DNA of 7,734 bases from Aquifex sp. (GTDB lineage: Bacteria > Aquificota > Aquificia > Aquificales > Aquificaceae). The notes under the pieces are model-generated. The model had not been told where the DNA came from. It did no database searches and saw only the letters and a program-made list of their open reading frames with translations. Location: contig WFPV01000146.1 in NCBI GenBank assembly GCA_015487405.1, positions 1 through 7,734 of the forward strand. The letters run 5' to 3'. Shown here in pieces: positions 1 through 6,677 of this stretch; the first letter of the stretch is position 1, and each line of letters opens with the position of its first letter. Both the position numbers and the translations under genes were made by a program.

Positions 1-15
1 TATCAAAACTTTCAT
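1..15 (-). CDS. Start of an unidentified gene, cut by the window edge
   Basis: Only the first five codons are visible, reading MKVLI from an ATG at 15-13. The start is credible because GGGAGGG lies a few bases upstream (22-28), at normal ribosome-binding distance, and the preceding gene on the same strand stops only 12 bases before. The frame is probably the next gene of the secA cluster. A start of this type, a basic residue followed by a hydrophobic beta strand, is common in Rossmann-fold enzymes and in response regulators, but five residues cannot decide the family. Confidence 0.6.
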
Positions 16-27
16 AAAAGACCCTCC

Positions 28-648
28 CTATTTATTTTCTAACTTTTCGAGCATTTCATCAACAAGGTTTCTTGCTTTTTCTGTAGCTTCTTTCCCGAGT
101 ATCTTTTCAGTGTGGAGTAACACCTTTAGAGCCTTCAATCGCTTTACAAGTTCTAAGCGGAACAGAGCTTCACTTTCCGTTTTAGGTTTCTCCTCTTTAA
201 TTTCCACGGGGATAGGTTTTTCCAATTCTTTTACAAGCAAGTAATAGAAAGCTAGGTATAAGATAAAAAGAAAAAGATTCATAGCGAGAAATATTGGGTT
301 TTCAAATAGAAAAAAGGTAAATCCATCGAAGGAAGGTTTCTTGATGTATACCTCAACGTTCTTCTTATCACTACGCTTCAAGGATGCTAAGAAAGTTCCG
401 TAGTCTATGGGGGAGGCAAAATTTGCACTTGCAAATATTTTCCCGTCCTCTTTAACCTTTATCACCATCAATTCTGGATAGGGAAGGGGAACGAGCTCCT
501 TATTAGGGTAAGATAGTAAGAAAGTAGAAAGGTTCTCCGCGATGCGTTTTTCCCGTTCCTGGAGGTAAGCACTGTAAGAAACGTAAAAAGTAGCTATGGA
601 AAAAAGGAGTATAAAGACCCACAAAAGAAAGAGAATTCCCCTTTTCAT
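28..648 (-). CDS. Two-helix membrane protein of unknown function, 206 aa
   Basis: I do not recognise a family. The N-terminus is a signal anchor: MKRG followed by a hydrophobic helix at about residues 5-27. About 90 mostly polar residues follow, with beta-rich stretches (MVIKVKEDGKIFASA, VEVYIKK), and should lie outside the cytoplasmic membrane. A second hydrophobic helix spans about 118-139. The charged tail at 140-206 begins with a Pro/Glu/Lys linker (EKPIPVEIKEEKPK) and continues as amphipathic helix rich in Leu, Lys and Glu. The layout resembles the sensor half of a two-component kinase (helix, outside domain, helix, cytoplasmic helix), but no HAMP, H-box or ATPase domain is present. Its ATG overlaps the stop of the PmbA-type gene by one base (TAATG), so translation is probably coupled. 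Being downstream of secA suggests an envelope role, which is inference only. Confidence 0.85.
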   Translation of the reverse strand: MKRGILFLLWVFILLFSIATFYVSYSAYLQEREKRIAENLSTFLLSYPNKELVPLPYPELMVIKVKEDGKIFASANFASPIDYGTFLASLKRSDKKNVEVYIKKPSFDGFTFFLFENPIFLAMNLFLFILYLAFYYLLVKELEKPIPVEIKEEKPKTESEALFRLELVKRLKALKVLLHTEKILGKEATEKARNLVDEMLEKLENK

Positions 649-659
649 TACCTCCCTCC
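648..659 (-). promoter_or_regulatory. Ribosome-binding site and TAATG coupling junction
   Basis: On the minus strand the last codons of the PmbA-type gene read GGAGGGAGG and run directly into TAATG, where the stop of one gene shares a base with the start of the next. The distal GGAGG sits 6 bases from the ATG, a good Shine-Dalgarno distance. This fixes the start of the 206-residue membrane protein and implies that ribosomes finishing the upstream gene can restart there. Confidence 0.75.
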
Positions 660-1973
660 GAGCGTAAGTTTCTCCACGAGAACGGAAGGGGAGCCCACGT
701 TCCCGTAGAATCTGAAGTCCGAGCCCACCTCCACGATTCCTTTAAGTAAATCTAAAATATTTCCCGCAACCGTAATACCCCTGACGGGGTGGAGCTTTTT
801 ACCTTTTTTGTAGTAAAGTCCAGAAGCGCCCAGAGAAAAGTCTCCGGAGATAGGGTCCACGGTGTGAAGTCCCATAACCTCTAAAACAAGGAAGCACTCT
901 TCGGGCAAAGATAGAAGCTCCTCTAAGCTCTTTTCTCCCTTCTCTAAGTAAAAATTTGTCAATCCGCTGGAGGGCTGTTCCTTGTAGCTACTTCTCAAAG
1001 AGTTTCCAGTTGGCTCCTCACCGCTCTTTTTTGCGGTATAAAGGCTGTGCAGGAATCCCTTAAAGACTCCCTTTTCTATTAAAGGAGTTTTTTGGGTAAT
1101 TACGCCCTCGGCATCGTAGGGGATTGTGGAAAAGCCCTCAGGAAGCGTTCCGTCGTCAAAGAGGTTCACCTTCTCACTCGCTATAGTCCCTCCTTTTTTG
1201 TCCTTTAAAAGGGTTTTCCCCTTTACGTAAGAATCTCCTAAGAACATAGGTGAGAAGGCTTCAAGAAGCATAGCAAAGCTTTCCCTGAAGAAAACAACTG
1301 GGATGGTCTTTGTCTCAAAGGGCTTGGGATGGAGGAGGTTAACCGTTTTAAAAACCGCGTCCTTTACTAAATCCTGCCAGTCTAAGCGTTTTAGTCTCCG
1401 CTCTCCCCTAAACTCCCATGATATCGCACTGTCTCCCCCTTCGGTTCCGAGGGTTGCAATCATAGCAGTGTAGCTCGTTCCTTTATAGGAAAACTCAACT
1501 CCGTAGGAGTTCTTTAAGTAAACCTCAAACTCCGTCTCGGTCAGGCTGGACTTCCTCACTCCTACGATTCTCTTGTCCAGTTCCTTGGCGAACTTCTCCA
1601 TATTTACGGGGATCTCTATCTTTTCCTCCAAAGGAGTAGAGAGCCCCTCTTGGTCGTAAACAGATTGGGCTTTTGGAGGTTCCAATTTTTCTATAAATCC
1701 GAGGGCTTCGTCTTCTTCCTGGAGCTCGCACATCTCCATCGCTTTCTCTACGGTGTCCTTTATCTCCTCCTCACCGATGTAAGAGGAGTAGGCAAAGCCA
1801 AGTTTTTTGTCTTTTATAACTCTTATTCCTACTCCTTGCTCTTCGGAGGAAGAGAGGTTCTCAACCTTCTCGTCGGTGACCTCTATCTTGTTCTTCTTTA
1901 TCCTTTGAAAGAAGATTTCATACTCGTAGCCGGGTTTTATGTATTTCTTTACGATGTTTTCAAGGTTTTCCAT
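648..1973 (-). CDS. pmbA: PmbA/TldE-type protein (TldD/PmbA family), 441 aa
   Basis: This belongs to the U62 (TldD/PmbA) family. In other bacteria TldD and PmbA/TldE form a heterodimeric metalloprotease with roles in microcin B17 maturation and degradation of flexible peptides. Family marks include GVGIRV (47-52) in the N-terminal domain, DSYVKGKTLL (247-256), PYDAEGVITQK (286-296), SGDFSLGASGLYYKKG (376-391) and the C-terminal GSPSVLVEKLTLGG (427-440). Where TldD has the zinc motif HExxxH, this protein has RESFAMLLEAF (230-240) with no histidine, so it is the PmbA/TldE (non-catalytic partner) type. The length is typical. No TldD is visible in the window. The gene starts 15 bases after the secA stop with only a weak AAGG Shine-Dalgarno overlapping that stop, so it is likely cotranscribed with secA. 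Family is sure; the biological substrate is unknown. Confidence 0.9.
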   Translation of the reverse strand: MENLENIVKKYIKPGYEYEIFFQRIKKNKIEVTDEKVENLSSSEEQGVGIRVIKDKKLGFAYSSYIGEEEIKDTVEKAMEMCELQEEDEALGFIEKLEPPKAQSVYDQEGLSTPLEEKIEIPVNMEKFAKELDKRIVGVRKSSLTETEFEVYLKNSYGVEFSYKGTSYTAMIATLGTEGGDSAISWEFRGERRLKRLDWQDLVKDAVFKTVNLLHPKPFETKTIPVVFFRESFAMLLEAFSPMFLGDSYVKGKTLLKDKKGGTIASEKVNLFDDGTLPEGFSTIPYDAEGVITQKTPLIEKGVFKGFLHSLYTAKKSGEEPTGNSLRSSYKEQPSSGLTNFYLEKGEKSLEELLSLPEECFLVLEVMGLHTVDPISGDFSLGASGLYYKKGKKLHPVRGITVAGNILDLLKGIVEVGSDFRFYGNVGSPSVLVEKLTLGGR

Positions 1974-1988
1974 AAGAAGAATTCTACC

Positions 1989-4943
1989 TTACTGCTCTTC
2001 CTTTTTTCTTAGCTTTGCCTTTCTCTTCCTGAGTCTTTCCTCCTGCAGGCGTTCTTTTAAAGTCTTCGGTCTTGGTTTTTTCTCACTCTTTCCTTCGGGA
2101 GCGGTCAGATGAACACTCTGGAGCATCTTTCCGTGTTTCTTCTCTTCTTCCTTCTCAAGCTCTTGAATCTCCTCTTCGGACTTTATCTGAACGTTCAGAA
2201 GGGTGCTCACGGTTGCCTGCTTGACTCTGTCCATCATGTCCTCAAAGAGCTCGTAAGCTTCTTTCTTATACTCTATGAGGGGGTCTCTTCCTGCGTATCC
2301 TCTGAGATATATTCCTTCTCTTAACTTGTCAAGGGTGTGAAGGTGCTCTCTCCAGGCATTATCAAGGATGTTCAGGAGAATAAGCCTTTCCAACTCTCTC
2401 ATTGCCTCCTCGTTTCCTATTTGCTTTTCTTTCTCTTCGTAGAAATTTAGAACCTTCTCGTAAATCTTTTCAATTAATTCCTCTTTGTCTCTCACCGAAG
2501 GTATCTCAATTTTTCTTCCAAAAATTTCTTTTAGATATTTCTTGAGTGCTTCTGTGTCCCAGAGCTCAGGGTCGTCTTCGGGAAAGGTTGAGTGAACGGC
2601 TTTTTCTATGATTTCTCTAATGAACTCTTTAATCTTGTCTTTGATGTTTTCCTTTTCCAAGATTTGGCGTCTGAGGGTGTAGACAACATCCCTCTGGGTG
2701 TTCATTACACTGTCAAACTCATACAATCTCTTTCTTATCTGGAAGTTCTGGGCTTCTACTCTCTTTTGTGCGTTTTCAAGCGCCTTGGAGACCATCCTGC
2801 TCTCTATGGGCTCTCCCCTCTCAATTTTTAGCATGTCCATAAGCTTGCTTACTCTGTCTCCTCCGAAGAGTCTGAGAAGGTCATCCTCTAAAGAAACTAT
2901 GAACCTGCTCTCTCCGGGGTCTCCCTGTCTTCCTGCCCTACCTCTCAGCTGGTTGTCTATACGCCTGCTTTCGTGTCTTTCCGTTCCTATTACGAGCAGT
3001 CCGCCGAGTTTTCTGACTTGTTCTTTCTCTTTTTCGGTAATCTCGTAAGCTCTCTTTAGAGCTTCCTTCCACTCCTCCTCGGTGGCTTTTTCTGGGTCTT
3101 TGCCTTCTTCCTTCAGAAACTGCTTTGCGAGGTACTCGGGGTTTCCTCCCAAGAGTATGTCCGTTCCCCTTCCCGCCATGTTTGTGGCTATCGTGACTGC
3201 TCCCACTCTTCCCGCTTGGGCTATAATTTCTGCCTCCCTTTCGTGATGCTTTGCGTTTAAAACGTTGTGGGGAATTCCCCTTTTCAGGATTTCTTCAAGC
3301 TTTTTCTCAACCTCTTCTATAGGAATACCGAGATTTTGAGCTGTCTTTTCCGCTCTCTTCCTGAAGCTTTCTTTATTGGTTATCTCCTTCAGGAGCTTCT
3401 TGTTCTTAAGAAGGGAGGAGAGCTTTTCGTTATCCTCAATGGACACCGTTCCAACGAGGACTGGTCTTCCGAAGAGGTGGTTAAGGAGAACCTCTTCTAC
3501 TACTCTCTCCCACTTCTCCTCTTTGGTTTTGAAGACGAGGTCGGGGTGGTCTTTCCTTATCATAGGTTTGTGGGTGGGAATGACCACAACGTCCAGTCCG
3601 TAGATTTCTTTAAACTCTAAAGCCTCCGTTTCTGCCGTTCCCGTCATTCCTGCAAGCTTTCTGTAGAGCTTGAAGTAGTTCTGGAAGGTTATGGAGGCGA
3701 GGGTTTGGTTCTCTTCCTTTACAGAAACTCCTTCCTTTACTTCTATCGCTTGGTGGAGTCCGTCGGACCATCTCCTTCCAGGAAGAACTCTTCCGGTAAA
3801 CTCGTCAACTATGAGAACTTCCCCGTCCCTAACGATGTAGTGGACGTCTCTCTTGAAGAGGTGGTGCGCCCTTATAGCTTGCAATATAGCATGAAGGAAG
3901 TCTATGTGTTTTATGTCGTAGAGGTTGTCTATATCGAGCATTCCCTCAACTTTTCTTATTCCCTGTTCCGTAAGGTTTACGGTTCTGTTTTTTTCGTCTA
4001 TGGTGAAGTCTTCGTCTTTCTTGAGGTTTCTAACTACCTTGTCCGCAATGTGGTAAATCTGAACGTCCATCTGGGCGGGTCCGGAAATTATGAGGGGGGT
4101 TCTCGCCTCGTCTATGAGGATGCTGTCCACCTCGTCAACTATGGCGTAGTTATGTCCTTTCAGTTGAACAATTTCTTCCTTTGAAAATGCAAGATTATCC
4201 CTGAGGTAGTCAAAGCCAAACTCGTTGTTGGTTCCATAGGTTATGTGAGCCTCGTAAGCCTGTCTTCTGTGCTCAACGGGCTTTAAGGTGGTGAAGAAAG
4301 CCTTTTTCGCGTTAACGTTTATTAAATCGGAGGAAATTATCTCTTCTTTGAAGTCCGCAGGCCAAACCCTCAGGTCTTTTTCTATAGCTTCCCGTACCTT
4401 TTCCTCGTCAACCCACTCAACGAGGTAAGTCATTCCGTCGGAGTTTATGACTCCCACATCTAAGCCTAAGAACTTGTAGATGGGTCCCATCCATTGGGCG
4501 TCCCTTCGGGCAAGGTAATCGTTTACGGTGACGACGTGAACTCCTTCGTCAGTCATAGCATTTACCGCCGCGGGAGAGGTTGCAACGAGAGTCTTACCTT
4601 CTCCCGTTTTCATTTCAGCTATCTTTCCTTCGTGAAGGACGAGCCCACCGATAAGCTGAACGTCAAAGTGTCTCAGCCCGAGTGTCCTTTTTGCAGTTTC
4701 CCTGACAATTGCAAAGCCTTCTAAGACCTCGTCGGTAATTTCTCCCTTAATTACGTCTTCCTTCAGCTCTTCGTTTAGCCTAATCTTGTCGTGGAGTTCT
4801 TGAGCGTAGAGAACGAGCTCCTTGTTGGGCATTCTTGAAAACTTTTCCTCAAGCTCGTTGATACGTTTTACGTATTTCTTTAAACGTTTTACTTCCCTTT
4901 CGTTCTTCGTTCCGATAATCTTCTTAGCTATCCATCCCAGCAT
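1989..4943 (-). CDS. secA: Preprotein translocase ATPase SecA, 984 aa
   Basis: SecA is the cytoplasmic ATPase that pushes unfolded preproteins through SecYEG. The motor domain is complete: Walker A MKTGEGKT (111-118), VNDYLARRD (140-148), ITYGTNNEFGFDYLRDN (234-250), Walker B DEVD (270-273), and the preprotein cross-linking region that follows to about residue 375. The conserved linker VDEFTGR (379-385) and MTGTAETE (433-440) lead into NBD2, with ATNMAGRGTDILLGGNP (586-602), GTERHESRRIDNQLRGRAGRQGDPG (653-677) including the arginine fingers, and the scaffold/two-helix-finger motif NILDNAWREHL (858-868). Compared with E. coli SecA (901 aa) I count an extra ~51 residues in NBD1 (about 172-222) and ~40 in NBD2 (about 512-556). 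The C-terminus is a basic tail (LRKRKAKLRKKEEQ) without the usual CxCxSGxxxxxCH zinc motif. AGGGG seven bases before the ATG supports the start. It heads the downstream pmbA-type and membrane-protein genes. Confidence 0.99.
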   Translation of the reverse strand: MLGWIAKKIIGTKNEREVKRLKKYVKRINELEEKFSRMPNKELVLYAQELHDKIRLNEELKEDVIKGEITDEVLEGFAIVRETAKRTLGLRHFDVQLIGGLVLHEGKIAEMKTGEGKTLVATSPAAVNAMTDEGVHVVTVNDYLARRDAQWMGPIYKFLGLDVGVINSDGMTYLVEWVDEEKVREAIEKDLRVWPADFKEEIISSDLINVNAKKAFFTTLKPVEHRRQAYEAHITYGTNNEFGFDYLRDNLAFSKEEIVQLKGHNYAIVDEVDSILIDEARTPLIISGPAQMDVQIYHIADKVVRNLKKDEDFTIDEKNRTVNLTEQGIRKVEGMLDIDNLYDIKHIDFLHAILQAIRAHHLFKRDVHYIVRDGEVLIVDEFTGRVLPGRRWSDGLHQAIEVKEGVSVKEENQTLASITFQNYFKLYRKLAGMTGTAETEALEFKEIYGLDVVVIPTHKPMIRKDHPDLVFKTKEEKWERVVEEVLLNHLFGRPVLVGTVSIEDNEKLSSLLKNKKLLKEITNKESFRKRAEKTAQNLGIPIEEVEKKLEEILKRGIPHNVLNAKHHEREAEIIAQAGRVGAVTIATNMAGRGTDILLGGNPEYLAKQFLKEEGKDPEKATEEEWKEALKRAYEITEKEKEQVRKLGGLLVIGTERHESRRIDNQLRGRAGRQGDPGESRFIVSLEDDLLRLFGGDRVSKLMDMLKIERGEPIESRMVSKALENAQKRVEAQNFQIRKRLYEFDSVMNTQRDVVYTLRRQILEKENIKDKIKEFIREIIEKAVHSTFPEDDPELWDTEALKKYLKEIFGRKIEIPSVRDKEELIEKIYEKVLNFYEEKEKQIGNEEAMRELERLILLNILDNAWREHLHTLDKLREGIYLRGYAGRDPLIEYKKEAYELFEDMMDRVKQATVSTLLNVQIKSEEEIQELEKEEEKKHGKMLQSVHLTAPEGKSEKKPRPKTLKERLQEERLRKRKAKLRKKEEQ

Positions 4944-4950
4944 CTGTTTA

Positions 4951-4955
4951 CCCCT
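4951..4955 (-). promoter_or_regulatory. secA ribosome-binding site
   Basis: The minus strand reads AGGGG here, seven bases before the secA ATG at 4943. This is a strong Shine-Dalgarno match and fits the conserved N-terminus of the protein. Confidence 0.7.
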
Positions 4956-4966
4956 AATAGAATTAA

Positions 4967-4996
4967 TTTAAATCGATTTGATAATTTTAAACTCAA
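4967..4996 (-). promoter_or_regulatory. Possible secA promoter in the 100-bp intergenic region
   Basis: The 100 bases between the CoA-binding gene and secA (4944-5043) form the only sizeable gap in the cluster and are very AT-rich. On the minus strand TTGAGT (4996-4991) and TTTAAA (4972-4967) are separated by 18 bases, giving 4/6 for the -10 box and a short leader carrying the AGGGG site. No terminator hairpin with a T tract is visible after the upstream gene, so read-through from asd is equally possible. In such AT-rich DNA a weak match like this can arise by chance. Confidence 0.28.
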
Positions 4997-5043
4997 ATTT
5001 CTCCACCTGAGGGGTATCTAAAGAATAAATTAAAAGAAAAGGA

Positions 5044-5457
5044 TTAAAGGTAGCCCGCTTCAATTCCTATACAGGCGTTGTAGATTATCTTTATCTTGTC
5101 TTTATACTTCTCTATTACTTCGGGGTTTTCCGCTCCGGGTTGGAACCAGACTACTTTTGCTCCCACCTCTAAGGCTTCCTTTATAACCTCTTCCGCGTGT
5201 GCGGGGTTTCTATAGACGTTCACTATGTCTATGGATTCGGGTATATTCTTAAGGGAAGGTAAAACCTTTATTCCGAATATTTCCTGTCCCGCGTAGCGGG
5301 GATTTACAAGGTATATTTTGTGCTTTCCTTTCTTTACAACCTTCTCGGTTGTATAGTAAGAGGGTCTTTCGGGTTTTGGAGAGATTCCCACAACCGCAAC
5401 GACCTTAGCGTTCTTTAATGTTTCAAATGCTTCGTCCACGTGTTGAACTTCACTCAT
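5044..5457 (-). CDS. CoA-binding-fold protein (CoA_binding_2 / YccU type), 137 aa
   Basis: A single-domain Rossmann-fold protein of the CoA_binding_2 family, related to the CoA-binding domain of succinyl-CoA synthetase alpha subunits. The family signature is clear: AVVGISPKPERPSY (21-34) with the glycine turn and Arg-Pro-Ser, VNPRYAGQEIFG (51-62), VNVYRNPAH (79-87), VWFQPGAEN (103-111) and a terminal AC-IGIEA (128-134). Length is typical (about 130-145). Members bind CoA in structures, but a physiological role is not established, so no enzymatic activity is claimed. AGGAGG lies six bases before the ATG and directly behind the asd stop codon, so it is surely cotranscribed with asd. Confidence 0.92.
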   Translation of the reverse strand: MSEVQHVDEAFETLKNAKVVAVVGISPKPERPSYYTTEKVVKKGKHKIYLVNPRYAGQEIFGIKVLPSLKNIPESIDIVNVYRNPAHAEEVIKEALEVGAKVVWFQPGAENPEVIEKYKDKIKIIYNACIGIEAGYL

Positions 5458-5463
5458 CCCATA

Positions 5464-5469
5464 CCTCCT
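5464..5469 (-). promoter_or_regulatory. Ribosome-binding site of the CoA-binding gene
   Basis: AGGAGG on the minus strand begins at the base after the asd TAA. An ATG only one base after the downstream GGAGGT is too close and runs into TGA after one codon; the next ATG, at 5457, is six bases from GGAGG and opens the conserved protein. The site therefore decides the start. Confidence 0.8.
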
Positions 5470-6492
5470 TTAGATGAGATTTTCTTTAATAAGGAGTTCA
5501 GCTATCTGAACTGCGTTAGTAGCCGCACCCTTCCTTATGTTATCCGCAACTACCCAAAGAGCGAGTCCGGGTTCAAATACTCGGTCCTTCCTGATTCTTC
5601 CCACGAAAACTTCGTCCCTGCCTTCAGCCATTATGGGCATGGGGTATTCGTTGTTTTGTGGGTCATCTACAACTATTACGCCTTCGGCGTTCTTTAATAC
5701 TTCCCTTGCTCTTTCGGGGGATATTTCTTTCTTGGTTTCTATTGATATGCTTTCCGAGTGTCCGTAAAATACTGGGATTCTTACACAGGTTGCGGTGACC
5801 TTTATGTTATCGTCGTGCATGATTTTTCTCGTCTCGTAGAGCATTTTATTCTCTTCCTTGGTATAGCCATCTTCAAAGAAGACGTCTATGTGGGGAAGGG
5901 TGTTGAAGGCTATCTGGTGGGGGAACTTTTGGGCTTTTGGCATTTCTTTGCCTTCACACCAAGCCTTGGTTTGAGCTTTTAAATCCTCTATTGCTTTTGC
6001 TCCCGCTCCGGAGACAGCCTGATAGGTGGAGACTACTATCTTTGTGATTCCCGCCTCGTCGTAAATGGGCTTTAGAGCCACCACCATCTGGATTGTGGAA
6101 CAATTCGGATTAGCTATTATTCCTTTCTTTTTAAAGTCTTTTACGTCCTCAGGATTTACCTCGGGAACTACAAGGGGGACGTCGGGGTCCATTCTCCAGG
6201 CTGAGGAGTTATCTATTACAACAACTCCGTCTTTCGCAAACTTGGGAGCCCACTCTTTACTCGTTGAGCCTCCTGCAGAAAAGAGGGCTATATCTATTCC
6301 CTTAAAAGAATTTTCTTTATTTAGGGCTTTGACGGTGTATTCCTGACCTTTAAAGGTCAGTTTCTTTCCTTCCGAACGCTCGGAAGCGTAGAGAATTAAG
6401 TCGTCAACGGGAAAGTTTCTTTCTTCAAGAACCTTTAGGAAGGTTCTCCCTACCTCTCCGGTGGCACCTACTATGGCTACTCTGTATCCCAT
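5470..6492 (-). CDS. asd: Aspartate-semialdehyde dehydrogenase, 340 aa
   Basis: It reduces L-aspartyl-4-phosphate to L-aspartate-4-semialdehyde with NADPH, the branch point towards lysine/diaminopimelate, threonine and methionine. The N-terminal NADP-binding motif is VAIVGATGEVG (5-15). Other marks are IDNSSAWRMDPDVPLVVPEVN (93-113), the catalytic cysteine C131 in NPNCST, Q158 in STYQAVSGAG (155-164), substrate-binding R238 in RIPV, and the catalytic histidine H245 in YGHSES. The C-terminus has NIRKGAATNAVQIAE (318-332). At 340 residues with these motifs it is the shorter form found in Gram-positive and many deep-branching bacteria rather than the ~367-residue E. coli form. The ATG at 6492 is the only start that keeps the nucleotide-binding strand, yet no Shine-Dalgarno precedes it. 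The CoA-binding gene follows after 12 bases. Confidence 0.98.
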   Translation of the reverse strand: MGYRVAIVGATGEVGRTFLKVLEERNFPVDDLILYASERSEGKKLTFKGQEYTVKALNKENSFKGIDIALFSAGGSTSKEWAPKFAKDGVVVIDNSSAWRMDPDVPLVVPEVNPEDVKDFKKKGIIANPNCSTIQMVVALKPIYDEAGITKIVVSTYQAVSGAGAKAIEDLKAQTKAWCEGKEMPKAQKFPHQIAFNTLPHIDVFFEDGYTKEENKMLYETRKIMHDDNIKVTATCVRIPVFYGHSESISIETKKEISPERAREVLKNAEGVIVVDDPQNNEYPMPIMAEGRDEVFVGRIRKDRVFEPGLALWVVADNIRKGAATNAVQIAELLIKENLI

Positions 6493-6500
6493 GAAGAAAG

Positions 6501-6540
6501 ATTATAAATTCATATTTCGTTCATATAAGCTAATGGTCAA
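6501..6540 (-). promoter_or_regulatory. Candidate asd promoter, possibly giving a leaderless mRNA
   Basis: A perfect TATAAT on the minus strand (6506-6501) is followed by eight bases, CTTTCTTC, and then the asd ATG. That spacing would put the transcription start at or within a base or two of the ATG. The -35 at 17 bp is poor (CTTATA). A second, better -35 (TTGACC, 6540-6535) overlaps the stop codon of the preceding reading frame, but its -10 at 17 bp (AAATAT) is weak. The lack of any Shine-Dalgarno before asd supports the leaderless reading. Confidence 0.45.
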
Positions 6541-6677
6541 TTTCCTTTTTCTGAGGAAAGTCGTGAGAAAAAATACTCACAGATACGTTTAAAGTTAAGG
6601 ATATAAGTATCTTTCGGGGATTCTTCTATAGCCTGCTCTATTCTCTTTTTCAGAATATTTGGGTTAAAGTCTTTCAT
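6537..6677 (-). pseudogene. Displaced C-terminal part of the nucleotidyltransferase-like gene, 46 codons
   Basis: This frame starts with ATG at 6677-6675, overlapping the TGA of the 127-residue frame as ATGA, and ends at TGA 6539-6537. It begins MKDFNPNILKKRIEQAIEE and continues with an amphipathic, helical, aromatic-rich end (RICEYFFSRL), as expected for the C-terminal helices missing from the upstream frame. Adding one base in the run of five A (T on the plus strand, 6680-6684) would join the two into one protein of about 173 residues. It may be a frameshifted remnant, or a real second product translated by coupling at the ATGA. Confidence 0.6.

Noticed and set aside
1650..2012. 120-residue hydrophobic open frame on the plus strand
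   Set aside because: It is the antisense of the PmbA-type gene start and the secA end; the Leu/Phe runs reflect complementary AAG/GAA codons, not membrane helices.
3705..4184. 159-residue open frame on the plus strand inside secA
   Set aside because: It is antisense to a well-conserved part of secA, has no ribosome-binding site or family resemblance, and its composition (Val/Tyr/Phe-rich) is what the complement of Lys/Glu-rich codons gives.
4970..4979. Palindrome AAATCGATTT upstream of secA as an operator
   Set aside because: Ten bases of palindrome in a very AT-rich gap are likely by chance and no second copy is seen.
5440..5697. Plus-strand frames opposite asd and the CoA-binding gene
   Set aside because: All lie antisense to confident genes and show no conserved features.
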